A DNA stretch of 64,000 nucleotides from CAIZGX01 sp964385405. GTDB taxonomy: Bacteria > Bacteroidota > Bacteroidia > Flavobacteriales_D > Sanyastnellaceae. The position numbers were made by a program, and so were the translations under genes. Location of the stretch: the NCBI GenBank assembly GCA_964385405.1, contig CAYLOT010000008.1:42436-106435 (forward strand), read 5' to 3'. The notes under the pieces are model-generated. The model did no database searches and had not been told where the DNA came from. It saw nothing but the letters and a program-made list of their open reading frames with translations. Below are positions 7,908-17,043 of this stretch, piece after piece. Position 1 is the first letter of the stretch. Each line of letters starts with the position of its first letter.

Positions 7908-9432
7908 GGCAGCGGCACTGTTGGTGCTTCTATCTAGCTTGAACGCTTATTCCTTCTGTGGATTTTATGTCGCGAAAGCCGACGCCACACTCTTCAACAA
8001 CAAAAGTGAAATCATTCTGGTTCGCGACGGAACGCGCACCTCGATTACAATGTCGAACGATTTCAAAGGCGACGTGCGCGATTTCGCCATGGTTGTGCCA
8101 GTTCCTGTTGTGCTTCAGGAAGGCGACATTAAGGTGGTTGACCGCAGAATTTTCGAAACACTCGATGCTTATTCCTCTCCAAGATTGGTAGAGTATTACG
8201 ACACAAATCCTTGTCAACAATACATACCAGAAGTCTCTGAGGCGAACTGGAGCACTGTTGTAACCTCCACAAATGTCGACAGTCGAATGATGTACGACAT
8301 GGTTGAAGAAAAATTCAATGTGACCATTGAAGCCGAATATACTGTTGGCGAATATGATATAGCGCTACTTTCAGCCAAAGAAAGCACGGGATTGAAGAAC
8401 TACTTGCTTCAAGAAGGTTACAAGATACCCGCTACTGCGGAAAGTGTTTTGGAGCCATACATTAAAAGCAATATGAAATTTTTTGTTGTAAAAGTAAACC
8501 TCGACAATCAGAAGAGCACTGGATTCGATTATTTGCGTCCCATTCAAATCAACTTCGACCATCCGAAATTCATGTTGCCTATTCGTCTCGGAATGGCAAA
8601 TAGCACTGGCGAGCAGGACATGATTGTGTATGCTTTTACGAAGACGGGGCGTGTCGAATGCACCAACTACAGAACGGTTAAAGTTCCTACAGATCGCAAC
8701 ATTCCATTGTACACGAAAGACATCTTTGGGGAATTTTATAAAAACCTATTTACTCGTGCTTATTCACGCGAAGGAAAGAATGCTGTGATGTTGGAATACG
8801 CTTGGAACGTGACTCCAAGTTGGGGTGGAATGAAATGCGATCCATGTGTTGGGAATCCGCCTATATACAATGACTTCGCAGAAGCTGGCGTTTGGTGGGC
8901 CGGTTGGAATTCTGCTTCACCCGTATTCTTCACGCGCTTACATGTGCGCTACAGCAATGCGAAATTCCCTGCGGATTTAACGTTCCAGATTACACCAAAC
9001 ACCGAGAATTTTCAAGCGAGATATATCCTTACACATCCTGCTAGAGGTCCGTTCGACTGCGACGAAGCGCAACAATATTTAGAGTCTCTTCGCGCAAGAA
9101 GAAAAGTTGAAGTGGATGAACTCTATGCGCTTTCAGGTATTAAACCCAATGAAAGAAGCGACAAGTACATCAATGAATTCGTTTCATTCATGAAAGAAAA
9201 ACCTTACGATACCATGCTAAAAGGTGAGGCATTGCCTTCAGGCAACTCTCCAATGGATCCGAGTGAGATTCAAGTAGACGAATCCTATATAAATTCAGAC
9301 ATGGAACCGAACGAAGCTTACCTGCAAAACAAAGAATCTGAAAATAGAAAAAAACCATGGGAAGTGCCTATCTTTCTTGGGTCTGTGGTAGGACTGGTTC
9401 TTTTTATTTCTCGAAAGCGAACTAAAAAATAA
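7885..9432 (+). CDS. DUF2330 domain protein, exported and C-terminally anchored
   Basis: The 515-residue protein has a signal peptide (MTQRLLTKAAALLVLLSSLNAYS), a large DUF2330 domain and a C-terminal TM helix (about residues 494-509) followed by RKRTKK. The family start FCGFYVAKADATLFNNKS and the VPVPVVLQEGDIKVVD segment are characteristic. Cysteines at CGFYV, TNPC, VECTN and MKCDPCVGNP are visible. The biochemical function of DUF2330 is unknown. The predicted topology is a large periplasmic domain held in the inner membrane, next to the RnfD-like protein whose gene overlaps it. The ATG at 7885 gives the signal peptide directly. Confidence 0.9.
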   Translation: MTQRLLTKAAALLVLLSSLNAYSFCGFYVAKADATLFNNKSEIILVRDGTRTSITMSNDFKGDVRDFAMVVPVPVVLQEGDIKVVDRRIFETLDAYSSPRLVEYYDTNPCQQYIPEVSEANWSTVVTSTNVDSRMMYDMVEEKFNVTIEAEYTVGEYDIALLSAKESTGLKNYLLQEGYKIPATAESVLEPYIKSNMKFFVVKVNLDNQKSTGFDYLRPIQINFDHPKFMLPIRLGMANSTGEQDMIVYAFTKTGRVECTNYRTVKVPTDRNIPLYTKDIFGEFYKNLFTRAYSREGKNAVMLEYAWNVTPSWGGMKCDPCVGNPPIYNDFAEAGVWWAGWNSASPVFFTRLHVRYSNAKFPADLTFQITPNTENFQARYILTHPARGPFDCDEAQQYLESLRARRKVEVDELYALSGIKPNERSDKYINEFVSFMKEKPYDTMLKGEALPSGNSPMDPSEIQVDESYINSDMEPNEAYLQNKESENRKKPWEVPIFLGSVVGLVLFISRKRTKK

Positions 9433-9437
9433 GACAC

Positions 9438-9470
9438 AAAAAAGGGCGACCGATGGTCGCCCTTTTTTCT
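9438..9470. terminator. Bidirectional rho-independent terminator
   Basis: A 14-base-pair stem (AAAAAAGGGCGACC, loop GAT, GGTCGCCCTTTTTT) lies between the convergent DUF2330 and gap genes. A/T tracts on both sides let it end transcription from either strand. Confidence 0.9.
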
Positions 9471-9483
9471 TCAACATAAAATA

Positions 9484-10944
9484 TTAATAGTACATACTAC
9501 GACGAACCTTCGCAACATACTTCGCAAGACGAATTACTTGCTTGGTATATCCGAATTCATTGTCATACCACACGTAAAGAACAATACCTTTTCCATCGTT
9601 CGATACAATTGTAGCTTGGCTGTCGTATACACTGCAGCAATCGTTTCCAACGATATCGCTAGAAACCAACTCCTCGCTAATGCTGTAGAAAATTTGATTT
9701 ACCAAATCACCTTCCAATGCCGCCTTGCGCACAACTGCGTTTACTTCTTCAACGGAAGTTGCCTTATCGGTATAAACGTGAATGATTGCCAACGATCCGT
9801 TTGGAGTTGGTACGCGCACCGCGTTCGAAGTAAGCTTATTTGCTAATGCAGGAATAACCTTTGTAACCGCCTTACCAGCGCCTGTCTCGGTAATTACCAT
9901 GTTCACAGCAGCACTTCTTCCACGACGACTTTTCTTGTGCATGTTATCTAACAAGTTTTGGTCGTTCGTGTATGCATGAACCGTTTCAATGTGTCCCTTT
10001 TCAATTCCAAAAGAATCGAAAATGGTCTTTAAAATTGGAGAGATTGCGTTGGTTGTACAACTCGCTGCAGAGAAAATTGTTTCACTTTCAATGTCTAAAT
10101 CGCGGTGATTGATTCCGTAGACGATGTTCGGAACTTCTTTACCTGGGGCAGTCAAAAGAACTTTGCTGATTCCATTCGCTTTCAGGTGAATGCTTAATGC
10201 TTCGCGATCTTTAAAAACACCGGTGTTATCGATTAGCAGCGCATCTTTGATTCCGTAAGCAGTATAATCTACAGCACTTGGATCTTTCGCAGCAATCATG
10301 TAAATGCGTTGACCGTTTACGATTAAACATTTGTTTTCGTAATCAACGTCTACTGTTCCTTTGAATCTTCCGTGAACCGAATCGTTCTCGAAAAGAGCAG
10401 CACGTTTTTTTATTGACAAGTCATCGTCCTCACGAGTAACGATGGCACGAAGACGAAGTTGCTGACCGCTACCTGCTTGACGCACCAATTCGCGTGCAGC
10501 AAGGCGACCAATACGACCGAAACCAAATAAGACAACGTCTCTGGGCTCAATGTCTTTTCCTTCTTCCGTAAAATTCTGAAGCTTTTCCTCTAAGAACTCT
10601 CTCTGAGAGTTGAAGTGCTCGCGTGCTGCAGACCACTCGCTCGCTAATTTCCCGATATCTATTTTCGCTGGAGCAATGTCCATATTATACAATTCCGTAG
10701 CCAATTCAGCCGTGTGAAAAACGCTAATTGGTTTACCCACTACTTCAGCCGCATACTTGTGGAGACGAAGAATTTCGGTGATGCGTGTATCTGCAAGGTG
10801 ATTGCGGAAAAGCACCAATTCAATTGACTTTTCGAAAAGCAACTTCCCGACCATATGAGCAAGGTCTACTGCTGCCTTTTCTTGGTTCACATACACTGCC
10901 AGTTCATTGCTGTAAGTGTCGTTTGACAAGGGTTTGTTTGACAT
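9484..10944 (-). CDS. gap: Glyceraldehyde-3-phosphate dehydrogenase, long form
   Basis: The enzyme oxidises glyceraldehyde-3-phosphate to 1,3-bisphosphoglycerate, or runs in reverse. It is 486 residues, about 150 longer than classical GAPDH, because an N-terminal helical extension (1-~135) precedes the Rossmann motif GFGRIGR (141-147). The catalytic cysteine is Cys296 in AASCTTN, and the C-terminal WYDNEFGYTKQV is typical. Extended forms of this size are known in Bacteroidota; the role of the extension is not known to me. A perfect -7 element lies ~60 bases upstream. The gene is monocistronic, with terminators on both sides. Confidence 0.95.
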   Translation of the reverse strand: MSNKPLSNDTYSNELAVYVNQEKAAVDLAHMVGKLLFEKSIELVLFRNHLADTRITEILRLHKYAAEVVGKPISVFHTAELATELYNMDIAPAKIDIGKLASEWSAAREHFNSQREFLEEKLQNFTEEGKDIEPRDVVLFGFGRIGRLAARELVRQAGSGQQLRLRAIVTREDDDLSIKKRAALFENDSVHGRFKGTVDVDYENKCLIVNGQRIYMIAAKDPSAVDYTAYGIKDALLIDNTGVFKDREALSIHLKANGISKVLLTAPGKEVPNIVYGINHRDLDIESETIFSAASCTTNAISPILKTIFDSFGIEKGHIETVHAYTNDQNLLDNMHKKSRRGRSAAVNMVITETGAGKAVTKVIPALANKLTSNAVRVPTPNGSLAIIHVYTDKATSVEEVNAVVRKAALEGDLVNQIFYSISEELVSSDIVGNDCCSVYDSQATIVSNDGKGIVLYVWYDNEFGYTKQVIRLAKYVAKVRRSMYY

Positions 10945-11003
10945 AAAAAATTAATTTAAATGGTTGAATATTTTGTCCTGAAAATCATTTTATCAAGACG
11001 GCG

Positions 11004-11011
11004 CAAAGATA
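11004..11011 (-). promoter_or_regulatory. -7 element of the gap promoter
   Basis: The minus strand reads TATCTTTG, a perfect TAnnTTTG match. It implies a 5' leader of about 55 bases before the gap ATG at 10944. No -33 TTG was found at 17-21 bases. Confidence 0.5.
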
Positions 11012-11033
11012 GTTGAAGCAAATGAACTTAATA

Positions 11034-11070
11034 TAAAAAAAACAGCCCTGCTCGAATGAAACAGGGCTGA
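11034..11070 (-). terminator. Terminator of the degP-like gene
   Basis: On the minus strand an 8-base-pair stem CAGCCCTG/CAGGGCTG (11043-11050 with 11062-11069) is followed by a T run (11035-11042). It lies directly downstream of the protease stop codon and upstream of the gap promoter. Confidence 0.88.
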
Positions 11071-11092
11071 TTTCCATCAATAAAAACTGATA

Positions 11093-12532
11093 TTAAATCC
11101 CAAATCCATAATAAGCGCGTGTTCCATTCGGATAGACACCTTCTAAAAGAATTCCACCTGATTTTGATTTGAGCAAGGTCTGCAATTGCTCGGGTGAAGT
11201 CACTTGAACGCCGTCTATTTTGGTTACGATGAATCCGGTTTTTACTCCGGCGCTTCGCAGTTTTCCGGTAGACAACGTTCCCACTTTTGCACCACCTTGA
11301 ATGCGCAATGCTTTGCATTCGCTTTCTGTTGGGGCCGTAAATTCAGCTCCTAATGAAGAAATGTTCTCAGCCGCAATTTCTTCGAAATTCTCGAGCTCTG
11401 CCTTACCTGACTTGTTCTTCAGTTCCACCTCAAAACTCTTTTCTTTTCCATTTCTCCAAACCACTAAATTCACTTTGTTTCCGGGTCTAAATTTGCTAAT
11501 CTGCTCTTGCAATTGCGGAACCGTAGACACTGGATAATTGGCAACTTTCAAAATAATATCTCCTGCCTCTAAACCTGCAGATTCCGCTGCGCCTCCTGCA
11601 GTAATATTGTTAATGTAAACTCCAGAAACCACCGGCAAATCAGCATCTTTCGCTTGCTGTTCTGTTACTGCGGAAATTTGAACACCCAAAAATCCGCGTT
11701 GAACATTTCCGAATTCGATAATATCTTCAGCTACTTTTTTAGCAATAGAAGCAGGAATTGCAAATGAATAACCGGCGTATGAACCGGTGCGTGATGCGAT
11801 AGCGGTATTTATTCCAATTAACTCTCCGTTGGTATTAACCAAAGCTCCACCGCTGTTACCGGGGTTAACGGCTGCATCTGTTTGAATAAACGATTCCACA
11901 GGTAAGACTTCCGCGCCTCTACCCTCACCAATAATGTTTATGTTTCTTCCCTTCGCGCTTACAATTCCTGCAGTTACTGTTGATGTTAGTTCAAATGGGT
12001 TTCCAACTGCCAAAACCCACTGTCCAATGTGCACGGCATCACTGTTTCCCCAGGCGATTGCAGGCAAATTCGACTCGTCAATTTTTAAGACTGCGATGTC
12101 AGAGCTCGGATCTTTGCCAACCACGGTAGCTTCATAATTTTTATTGTTATTCAGTGTTACTGTCACTTTTTCAGCGCCATCTATGACATGATTGTTCGTA
12201 ATGATATATCCATCTCCTGAGATAATGACACCTGAACCGGTTGCCATTTGGGTTTGAGGTTGCTGTTGGTACCCGAAGAATCCACCCCAAGGATCATACG
12301 TCGTTGTTTTAATTTCAGTCTTCACGTGAACAACAGAGTTCACGGTGCGCTCCGCGGCCACTACGAAATCTCCGCCAGCTCCTGGCATTCCCGAATAATT
12401 CGCGAAAGCCCCTGGAACATTAGAGTTCCATGAAAAATCAGAGGTGTTAGGTTTAACTACAAAATGGTATGCAGCCATGGCAATAAGACCGCCAGCGAAG
12501 GCTGCAGCAAAAGTGACTAGACTCTTTTTCAT
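11093..12532 (-). CDS. degP: DegP/HtrA-type periplasmic serine protease with two PDZ domains
   Basis: The 479-residue envelope quality-control protease starts with an N-terminal signal/anchor (MKKSLVTFAAAFAGG). The triad is His115 (TNNHVIDG), Asp145 (SSDIAVLKI) and Ser227 (NPGNSGGAL). Two PDZ domains follow (~280-370 and ~400-479), the second ending close to the C-terminus. The ATG at 12532 was chosen for the signal peptide; the frame opens 35 codons further upstream but would run through the promoter. Family knowledge suggests envelope-stress induction, but no stress-operator sequence is recognisable. Confidence 0.94.
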   Translation of the reverse strand: MKKSLVTFAAAFAGGLIAMAAYHFVVKPNTSDFSWNSNVPGAFANYSGMPGAGGDFVVAAERTVNSVVHVKTEIKTTTYDPWGGFFGYQQQPQTQMATGSGVIISGDGYIITNNHVIDGAEKVTVTLNNNKNYEATVVGKDPSSDIAVLKIDESNLPAIAWGNSDAVHIGQWVLAVGNPFELTSTVTAGIVSAKGRNINIIGEGRGAEVLPVESFIQTDAAVNPGNSGGALVNTNGELIGINTAIASRTGSYAGYSFAIPASIAKKVAEDIIEFGNVQRGFLGVQISAVTEQQAKDADLPVVSGVYINNITAGGAAESAGLEAGDIILKVANYPVSTVPQLQEQISKFRPGNKVNLVVWRNGKEKSFEVELKNKSGKAELENFEEIAAENISSLGAEFTAPTESECKALRIQGGAKVGTLSTGKLRSAGVKTGFIVTKIDGVQVTSPEQLQTLLKSKSGGILLEGVYPNGTRAYYGFGI

Positions 12533-12551
12533 ACTTTTTATTTTGATTTTG

Positions 12552-12580
12552 CGAAAATAATTTGATTCCCTTTCGAACAA
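12552..12580 (-). promoter_or_regulatory. Promoter of the degP-like gene
   Basis: The minus strand shows TTG (12578-12580), an 18-base spacer and TATTTTCG (12552-12559, one mismatch). It supports the protease start at 12532. Confidence 0.55.
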
Positions 12581-12602
12581 AAACGACACCAAAATATTTT
12601 TA

Positions 12603-12630
12603 TTGTCGGATTGAATTGATTGTAATTTTA
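12603..12630 (+). promoter_or_regulatory. Promoter of the DUF4249 lipoprotein gene
   Basis: TTG (12603-12605), a 17-base spacer and TAATTTTA (12623-12630, one mismatch). The element ends only five bases before the ATG, so the mRNA should be nearly leaderless. It faces the divergent protease promoter across about 20 bases. Confidence 0.5.
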
Positions 12631-12635
12631 CACAC

Positions 12636-13631
12636 ATGAAAAATCAGGTAGGGATTCTTGGAGCAGTTGTAGCGAGCCTAATTCTATTTGTTGGTTGTGA
12701 GAAAGACATTACCGTAGACCTTCCGCAGGCTGAAACTAAAATTGTGGTACAAGGCAGCATCGAACCGGGGAAACCACCTATTGTTATTCTGAGCTATTCT
12801 TCAGGTTACTTTGACCCTGCAGATGCGAATGCTCTCGTTAATTCTTACATTCAAAATGCACAAGTGAAAATGGTTCATGGAATGGATACGATTCCATTAG
12901 AAATGCACTGCACCTCAGACATGACATTGGATCAACTCCTACTAACATCACAAACCGTTGGCCTTCCTCCTGAAGCTGTATTCGGCTTAGGAATTTGCGT
13001 TTACACCTCAACATCGCCTCTGGCCTTAGGTGTAGCAGGAGAAACCTACACACTTCTCGTTGACAAAGACAATCACCACCTTCATGCCGTTACTAAAGTA
13101 AATTTCCCAATTCCTTTGGACAGTCTTTGGTTTGAATCTCCCTCAGGAAACCCTCTTGACTCTTTGGGCTTCATTTACGGAAATATGACCGATCCCGATA
13201 CATTAGGCAATGCATACCGCTGGTCTGCAAAACGCATCAGTCATTACCCTCAATGGATTACTACTGATACTTATTTACGCGGACAGCAAAAAGACCTGAT
13301 ATTCATAAGCCCTACACCAAGCGTTTTTGATGACGAGTTCTTTAATGGACTAACATTTGAATTTGCTTATTATCGCGGAAGAATTCCTTTCAGCGATAAA
13401 TTCGATGACCGTGGAATTGAAGGAGGATATTACAAACGAGGTGATACAGTCGTTGTGCGCGGATGCAGTATCGACATGAACGTTTACAAATTCTATAAGT
13501 CATACGAGGATCAGCTTGCGAACCAAGGTTCACCATTCGCATCACCGAACAATGTCAAATCAAATGTTGAGGGTGGACTTGGTGTTTGGGCCGGATACGG
13601 AGCTTATTACGACACCCTGGTGTGTGAATAA
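12636..13631 (+). CDS. DUF4249 family lipoprotein
   Basis: The 331-residue predicted outer-membrane lipoprotein has the signal MKNQVGILGAVVASLILFVGC with lipobox Cys ~21. The typical DUF4249 start EKDITVDLPQAETKIVVQGSIEPGKPPIV follows at once. The C-terminal part (GIEGGYYKRGDTVVVRGCSID...YKSYEDQ...SPFASPNNV) is also characteristic. Family members usually sit beside a TonB-dependent receptor and are thought to act with it. None is adjacent here; the neighbours are a divergent protease and a DUF983 gene 50 bases downstream. Confidence 0.9.
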   Translation: MKNQVGILGAVVASLILFVGCEKDITVDLPQAETKIVVQGSIEPGKPPIVILSYSSGYFDPADANALVNSYIQNAQVKMVHGMDTIPLEMHCTSDMTLDQLLLTSQTVGLPPEAVFGLGICVYTSTSPLALGVAGETYTLLVDKDNHHLHAVTKVNFPIPLDSLWFESPSGNPLDSLGFIYGNMTDPDTLGNAYRWSAKRISHYPQWITTDTYLRGQQKDLIFISPTPSVFDDEFFNGLTFEFAYYRGRIPFSDKFDDRGIEGGYYKRGDTVVVRGCSIDMNVYKFYKSYEDQLANQGSPFASPNNVKSNVEGGLGVWAGYGAYYDTLVCE

Positions 13632-13681
13632 GGTGATAGCGGTCACAATTTAAAAGTTCTCAGACCTACTATCTTCGCCCC

Positions 13682-14071
13682 ATGGCAAAAGAAGTAAAAA
13701 CAGCATTGGGCAAAGTCGTTAAAATGAAATGTCCGCATTGTGGCAAGGGCCATTTATTCGTTAACGAATCAATCCTCTCTTTCAATAAGCTTGGACAAGT
13801 AAAATCTGAGTGTACTGAATGCGGGACCAATTTCAATCCAGAACCTGGATTTTATTTCGGAGCAGCTTATGTGAGTTGGGCACTCACTGTTGCCATGTGG
13901 GTTGCGATACTTGTTGCATTAAAAGTATTCGATGCCATGGGTATAATGGAGTTCGGATTTTTAACTCATCCGAAGACTTTTCTTCTCACTGGAATAGGAT
14001 TTACAATCGTTCTCTTCCCTTATTTATTTAAACTTTCGCGCGCTATTTGGGCGCTCATGTTCATTAAATAA
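13682..14071 (+). CDS. DUF983 domain membrane protein
   Basis: The 129-residue protein has an N-terminal zinc-ribbon-like part (CPHCGKGHLF and CTECGTNF, two CxxC pairs) and two transmembrane helices (~58-80 and ~97-115). This is the DUF983 family, widespread in Bacteroidota and Proteobacteria, with no established biochemical role. Its last eight bases overlap the convergent lolD-like gene. TATCTTCG just upstream of the ATG (one mismatch to TAnnTTTG) may be its own promoter. Confidence 0.9.
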   Translation: MAKEVKTALGKVVKMKCPHCGKGHLFVNESILSFNKLGQVKSECTECGTNFNPEPGFYFGAAYVSWALTVAMWVAILVALKVFDAMGIMEFGFLTHPKTFLLTGIGFTIVLFPYLFKLSRAIWALMFIK

Positions 14072-14714
14072 TCTGTCCGTCGCTCATTACTATTTTACGA
14101 TCGGCCTGAGCGGCTAGTTCTTCGTTGTGTGTTACGATGACGAAACTGTGATGAAATTCGTTTCGCAATTCGAAAAACAAATTGTGTAATGCAACTGCAT
14201 TTGCTTTGTCTAAGTTTCCTGAAGGCTCATCGGCAAAAACCACCTGTGGGTTATTCATTAAAGCTCTTGCAACAGCCACACGCTGCTGCTCACCTCCTGA
14301 CAATTCAGATGGTTTGTGAAGAGCTCGGTGAGAAAGGCCCAATCTTTCCAACCAAAACGAAGCTTTTTTCTCAGCTTCTTTTTTCTCTACACCCGCTATA
14401 AGCGCAGGAATGCAAACATTTTCAGTTGCATTAAATTCAGCCAGCAAATTGTGAAACTGAAAGACAAAACCTAGGTGTAAATTTCTAAATCTCGCCAATT
14501 CTTTTTGTCTGAGTTGAAAGGGATTCACGCCGTTAATGGTAACCGTTCCTTTATCTGGATTGTCTAACGTTCCTAAAATTTGCAAAAGCGTTGTTTTCCC
14601 GGCGCCACTGGCGCCAACAATGGAAACTATTTCACTTTTTTCAATGTCTAACGAAACGTTATTCAACACTTGAACCTTTCCGTAACCTTTAAAAATTCCT
14701 GACGCTTGAATCAT
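14064..14714 (-). CDS. ABC transporter ATP-binding protein, LolD-like
   Basis: The 216-residue ATPase has Walker A GASGAGKTT, Q-loop FVFQFHNLL, signature LSGGEQQRVAVARAL and Walker B VVFADEPSGNLD. The spacing and the GxLDxP-type region resemble LolD/MacB-type ATPases that drive lipoprotein release or MacB-like export. The matching permease (LolC/E type) is not adjacent, so the partner is inferred. The gene is single and convergent with DUF983 over eight bases. Confidence 0.88.
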   Translation of the reverse strand: MIQASGIFKGYGKVQVLNNVSLDIEKSEIVSIVGASGAGKTTLLQILGTLDNPDKGTVTINGVNPFQLRQKELARFRNLHLGFVFQFHNLLAEFNATENVCIPALIAGVEKKEAEKKASFWLERLGLSHRALHKPSELSGGEQQRVAVARALMNNPQVVFADEPSGNLDKANAVALHNLFFELRNEFHHSFVIVTHNEELAAQADRKIVMSDGQII

Positions 14715-14776
14715 AGTACAAAGATGAACAAAAACTTCGTCATTATTTAGTACATTCGCGTCGCAAATATTGAACT

Positions 14777-15991
14777 ATGAACATTCACGAATACCAAGGA
14801 AAAAGTATCCTTCAACAATTTGGTGTAACTGTGCAACGCGGTTATGTAGCCTCTACCCCTGAAGAAGCAACTGCGGTTGCTGAAAAATTGCAAGCGGAAA
14901 CAGGAACCGGATGGTTCGTTGTAAAAGCGCAAATTCACGCGGGTGGACGCGGGAAGGGAGAAGTGAAAGAAACAGGATCTCGTGGAGTTGTTCTTGCGAA
15001 AGGTCTTGGTGAAGTAGCTGATAAAGCAAAAGGAATTTTAGGTGGACACCTTGTTACCCTTCAAACCAAAGCTGAAGGAAAATTGGTGCAAAAAGTATAT
15101 GTTGCTGAAGACGTATATGCACCAGGTGCAACTGAGCCTCGTGAATTTTACATGAGCATTCTATTGGATCGCGCTGCTGGCAGAAACGTAATCGTATATT
15201 CTCCAGACGGAGGAATGAACATTGAAGAAGTTGCCGAGAAAACGCCCGAGCGTATTTTCAAAGAAGCCATTGATCCAATGACAGGGGTTACCGATTTCCA
15301 AGGAAGAAACATCGCTTTCAACCTAGGACTTTCAGGTGCTGCTTTCAAAGAAATGATTGCATTCACAAAAAAATTATACAATGCATACGTAGGTTGCGAC
15401 GCATCTATGTTTGAAATTAATCCTGTTCTAAAAACTTCTGACGACCGCATTCTTGCTGTAGATGCAAAAGTAACTTTAGACGGAAACGGATTGGTGCGTC
15501 ACCCCGACTACGCTGCTATGCGCGACACCACTGAAGAAGATCCAATTGAAGTTGAAGCTGGCGAAGCTGGTTTGAACTACGTGAAGTTGGAAGGAAATGT
15601 GGGCTGTATGGTGAACGGAGCCGGATTGGCAATGGCAACCATGGACATTATTAAATTGAGCGGCGGAGATCCTGCAAACTTCTTAGATGTTGGAGGAACT
15701 GCCGATGCAAAGCGTGTAGAAACAGCCTTCCGTATGATTCTTCGCGACACCACTGTTAAAGCTATTCTAGTAAATATTTTCGGTGGAATTGTTCGTTGCG
15801 ACCGTGTTGCGCAAGGTGTTGTAGATGCTTACAAAAACATTGGTGACATTCAAGTTCCGATCATTGTGCGTCTTCAAGGAACCAACGCTGAAGAAGCAAA
15901 GAAACTAATTGACGATTCTGGTCTAGCTGTTCACTCTGCAATCACCTTACAGGAAGCCGCAGACAAAGTGAAAGCTGTATTGAACGCCTAA
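14777..15991 (+). CDS. sucC: Succinyl-CoA synthetase (ADP-forming), beta subunit
   Basis: SucC forms the TCA-cycle enzyme that makes succinate plus ATP or GTP from succinyl-CoA. Its 404 residues match the family. The N-terminus MNIHEYQGKSILQQFGV, the ATP-grasp glycine-rich segment HAGGRGKGEVK, and FLDVGGTADAKRVETAF and NIFGGIVRCDRVAQGVV near the C-terminus are canonical. The alpha-subunit gene sucD is not next to it. The agmatinase-family gene starts seven bases downstream and is likely co-transcribed. Confidence 0.96.
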   Translation: MNIHEYQGKSILQQFGVTVQRGYVASTPEEATAVAEKLQAETGTGWFVVKAQIHAGGRGKGEVKETGSRGVVLAKGLGEVADKAKGILGGHLVTLQTKAEGKLVQKVYVAEDVYAPGATEPREFYMSILLDRAAGRNVIVYSPDGGMNIEEVAEKTPERIFKEAIDPMTGVTDFQGRNIAFNLGLSGAAFKEMIAFTKKLYNAYVGCDASMFEINPVLKTSDDRILAVDAKVTLDGNGLVRHPDYAAMRDTTEEDPIEVEAGEAGLNYVKLEGNVGCMVNGAGLAMATMDIIKLSGGDPANFLDVGGTADAKRVETAFRMILRDTTVKAILVNIFGGIVRCDRVAQGVVDAYKNIGDIQVPIIVRLQGTNAEEAKKLIDDSGLAVHSAITLQEAADKVKAVLNA

Positions 15992-15997
15992 TTCAAT

Positions 15998-17038
15998 ATG
16001 TTGAGCAAAGAAGAAAAAATAAACTCCTTCAACCCCAACAGCGCGGGCGTGGCGGATAGTCAAATGTTTGGATTACCCTTCACCATTGACGAAAGTGATG
16101 TTGTTCTTCTACCAGTTCCGTGGGAAGTAACCGTGAGCTACGGCGGCGGCGCTTCTGAAGGTCCTGAGCATATTTTTGAATCGAGTCTTCAGGTAGATCT
16201 TCACCACCCTGAATTCCCTGAGTTGTGGAAAAAAGGCATTGCCATGCTCGAGCAGAATGGTGCCCTTCATTCAAGAAGCAATTCATTGAAAGAAAAAGCA
16301 GAAGAAATTATTTCTGCTTGGGAAGAAGGTGAAAAATTAGAAGAAAATGACGAGCTTCAAGATCTTCTACAGGAAATAAATGAAGGCTGCGCCGATATGG
16401 TTCAGTATGTTGCTGATCAGACAAAGAAATGGCTCGATGCTGGAAAAACAGTTGGTCTTATCGGTGGTGACCACAGCACACCGCTTGGTTTTCTTCAAGC
16501 ACTTTCTGAACGTTACAAGAACTTCGGAATACTTCACGTAGATGCACACATGGATTTGCGTGAGGCTTATGAAGGCTTCACCTACTCGCACGCATCTATC
16601 ATGTACAATGCGCTTCAACTTCCACAAATAACCAAATTGGTTCAAGTGGGAATTCGCGATTTTTGTAAAGAAGAAAACGACCGTGTCGTGAATTCAAATG
16701 GAAGAATTGTCGTACATACCGATGCTGAAATTCAGCGTGAAGCGTTCGAAGGTGAGTTGTGGAAAGACCGCTGCAATGCGATTATTGATGCACTTCCGAA
16801 CGACGTGTACATAAGCTTCGACATCGACGGATTGGACCCAACGCTTTGTCCTAATACAGGTACGCCAGTGCCAGGAGGTCTTTCGTTTCAACAAGCAACT
16901 TATTTATTGAGTCAGCTGAAAGCAAAGAAGAACATCATTGGCTTCGACTTAGTCGAAGTTGCTCCAGGCGAAGACGACTGGAACGGCAACGTAGGCGCGC
17001 GCTTGCTTTACCACATGTGTGGTGTTGCCGCTCGCTAA
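15998..17038 (+). CDS. Ureohydrolase of the agmatinase/arginase/formimidoylglutamase family
   Basis: The 346-residue metallohydrolase carries all the Mn-binding motifs: GGDHST, DAHMDLREAYEG (DAHxD) and SFDIDGLDP (DxDxxDP), plus PGGLSF near the active site. It probably cleaves a guanidino or formimino compound such as agmatine. Bacteroidota members of this longer type have not been assigned a substrate by anything visible here. An internal acidic helical insert (residues ~90-130) lengthens it over the ~310-residue classical agmatinase. A hutI gene lies elsewhere in the window, so formiminoglutamate is a possible substrate. It ends five bases from the convergent radical-SAM gene. Confidence 0.88.
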   Translation: MLSKEEKINSFNPNSAGVADSQMFGLPFTIDESDVVLLPVPWEVTVSYGGGASEGPEHIFESSLQVDLHHPEFPELWKKGIAMLEQNGALHSRSNSLKEKAEEIISAWEEGEKLEENDELQDLLQEINEGCADMVQYVADQTKKWLDAGKTVGLIGGDHSTPLGFLQALSERYKNFGILHVDAHMDLREAYEGFTYSHASIMYNALQLPQITKLVQVGIRDFCKEENDRVVNSNGRIVVHTDAEIQREAFEGELWKDRCNAIIDALPNDVYISFDIDGLDPTLCPNTGTPVPGGLSFQQATYLLSQLKAKKNIIGFDLVEVAPGEDDWNGNVGARLLYHMCGVAAR

Positions 17039-17043
17039 ACCCT

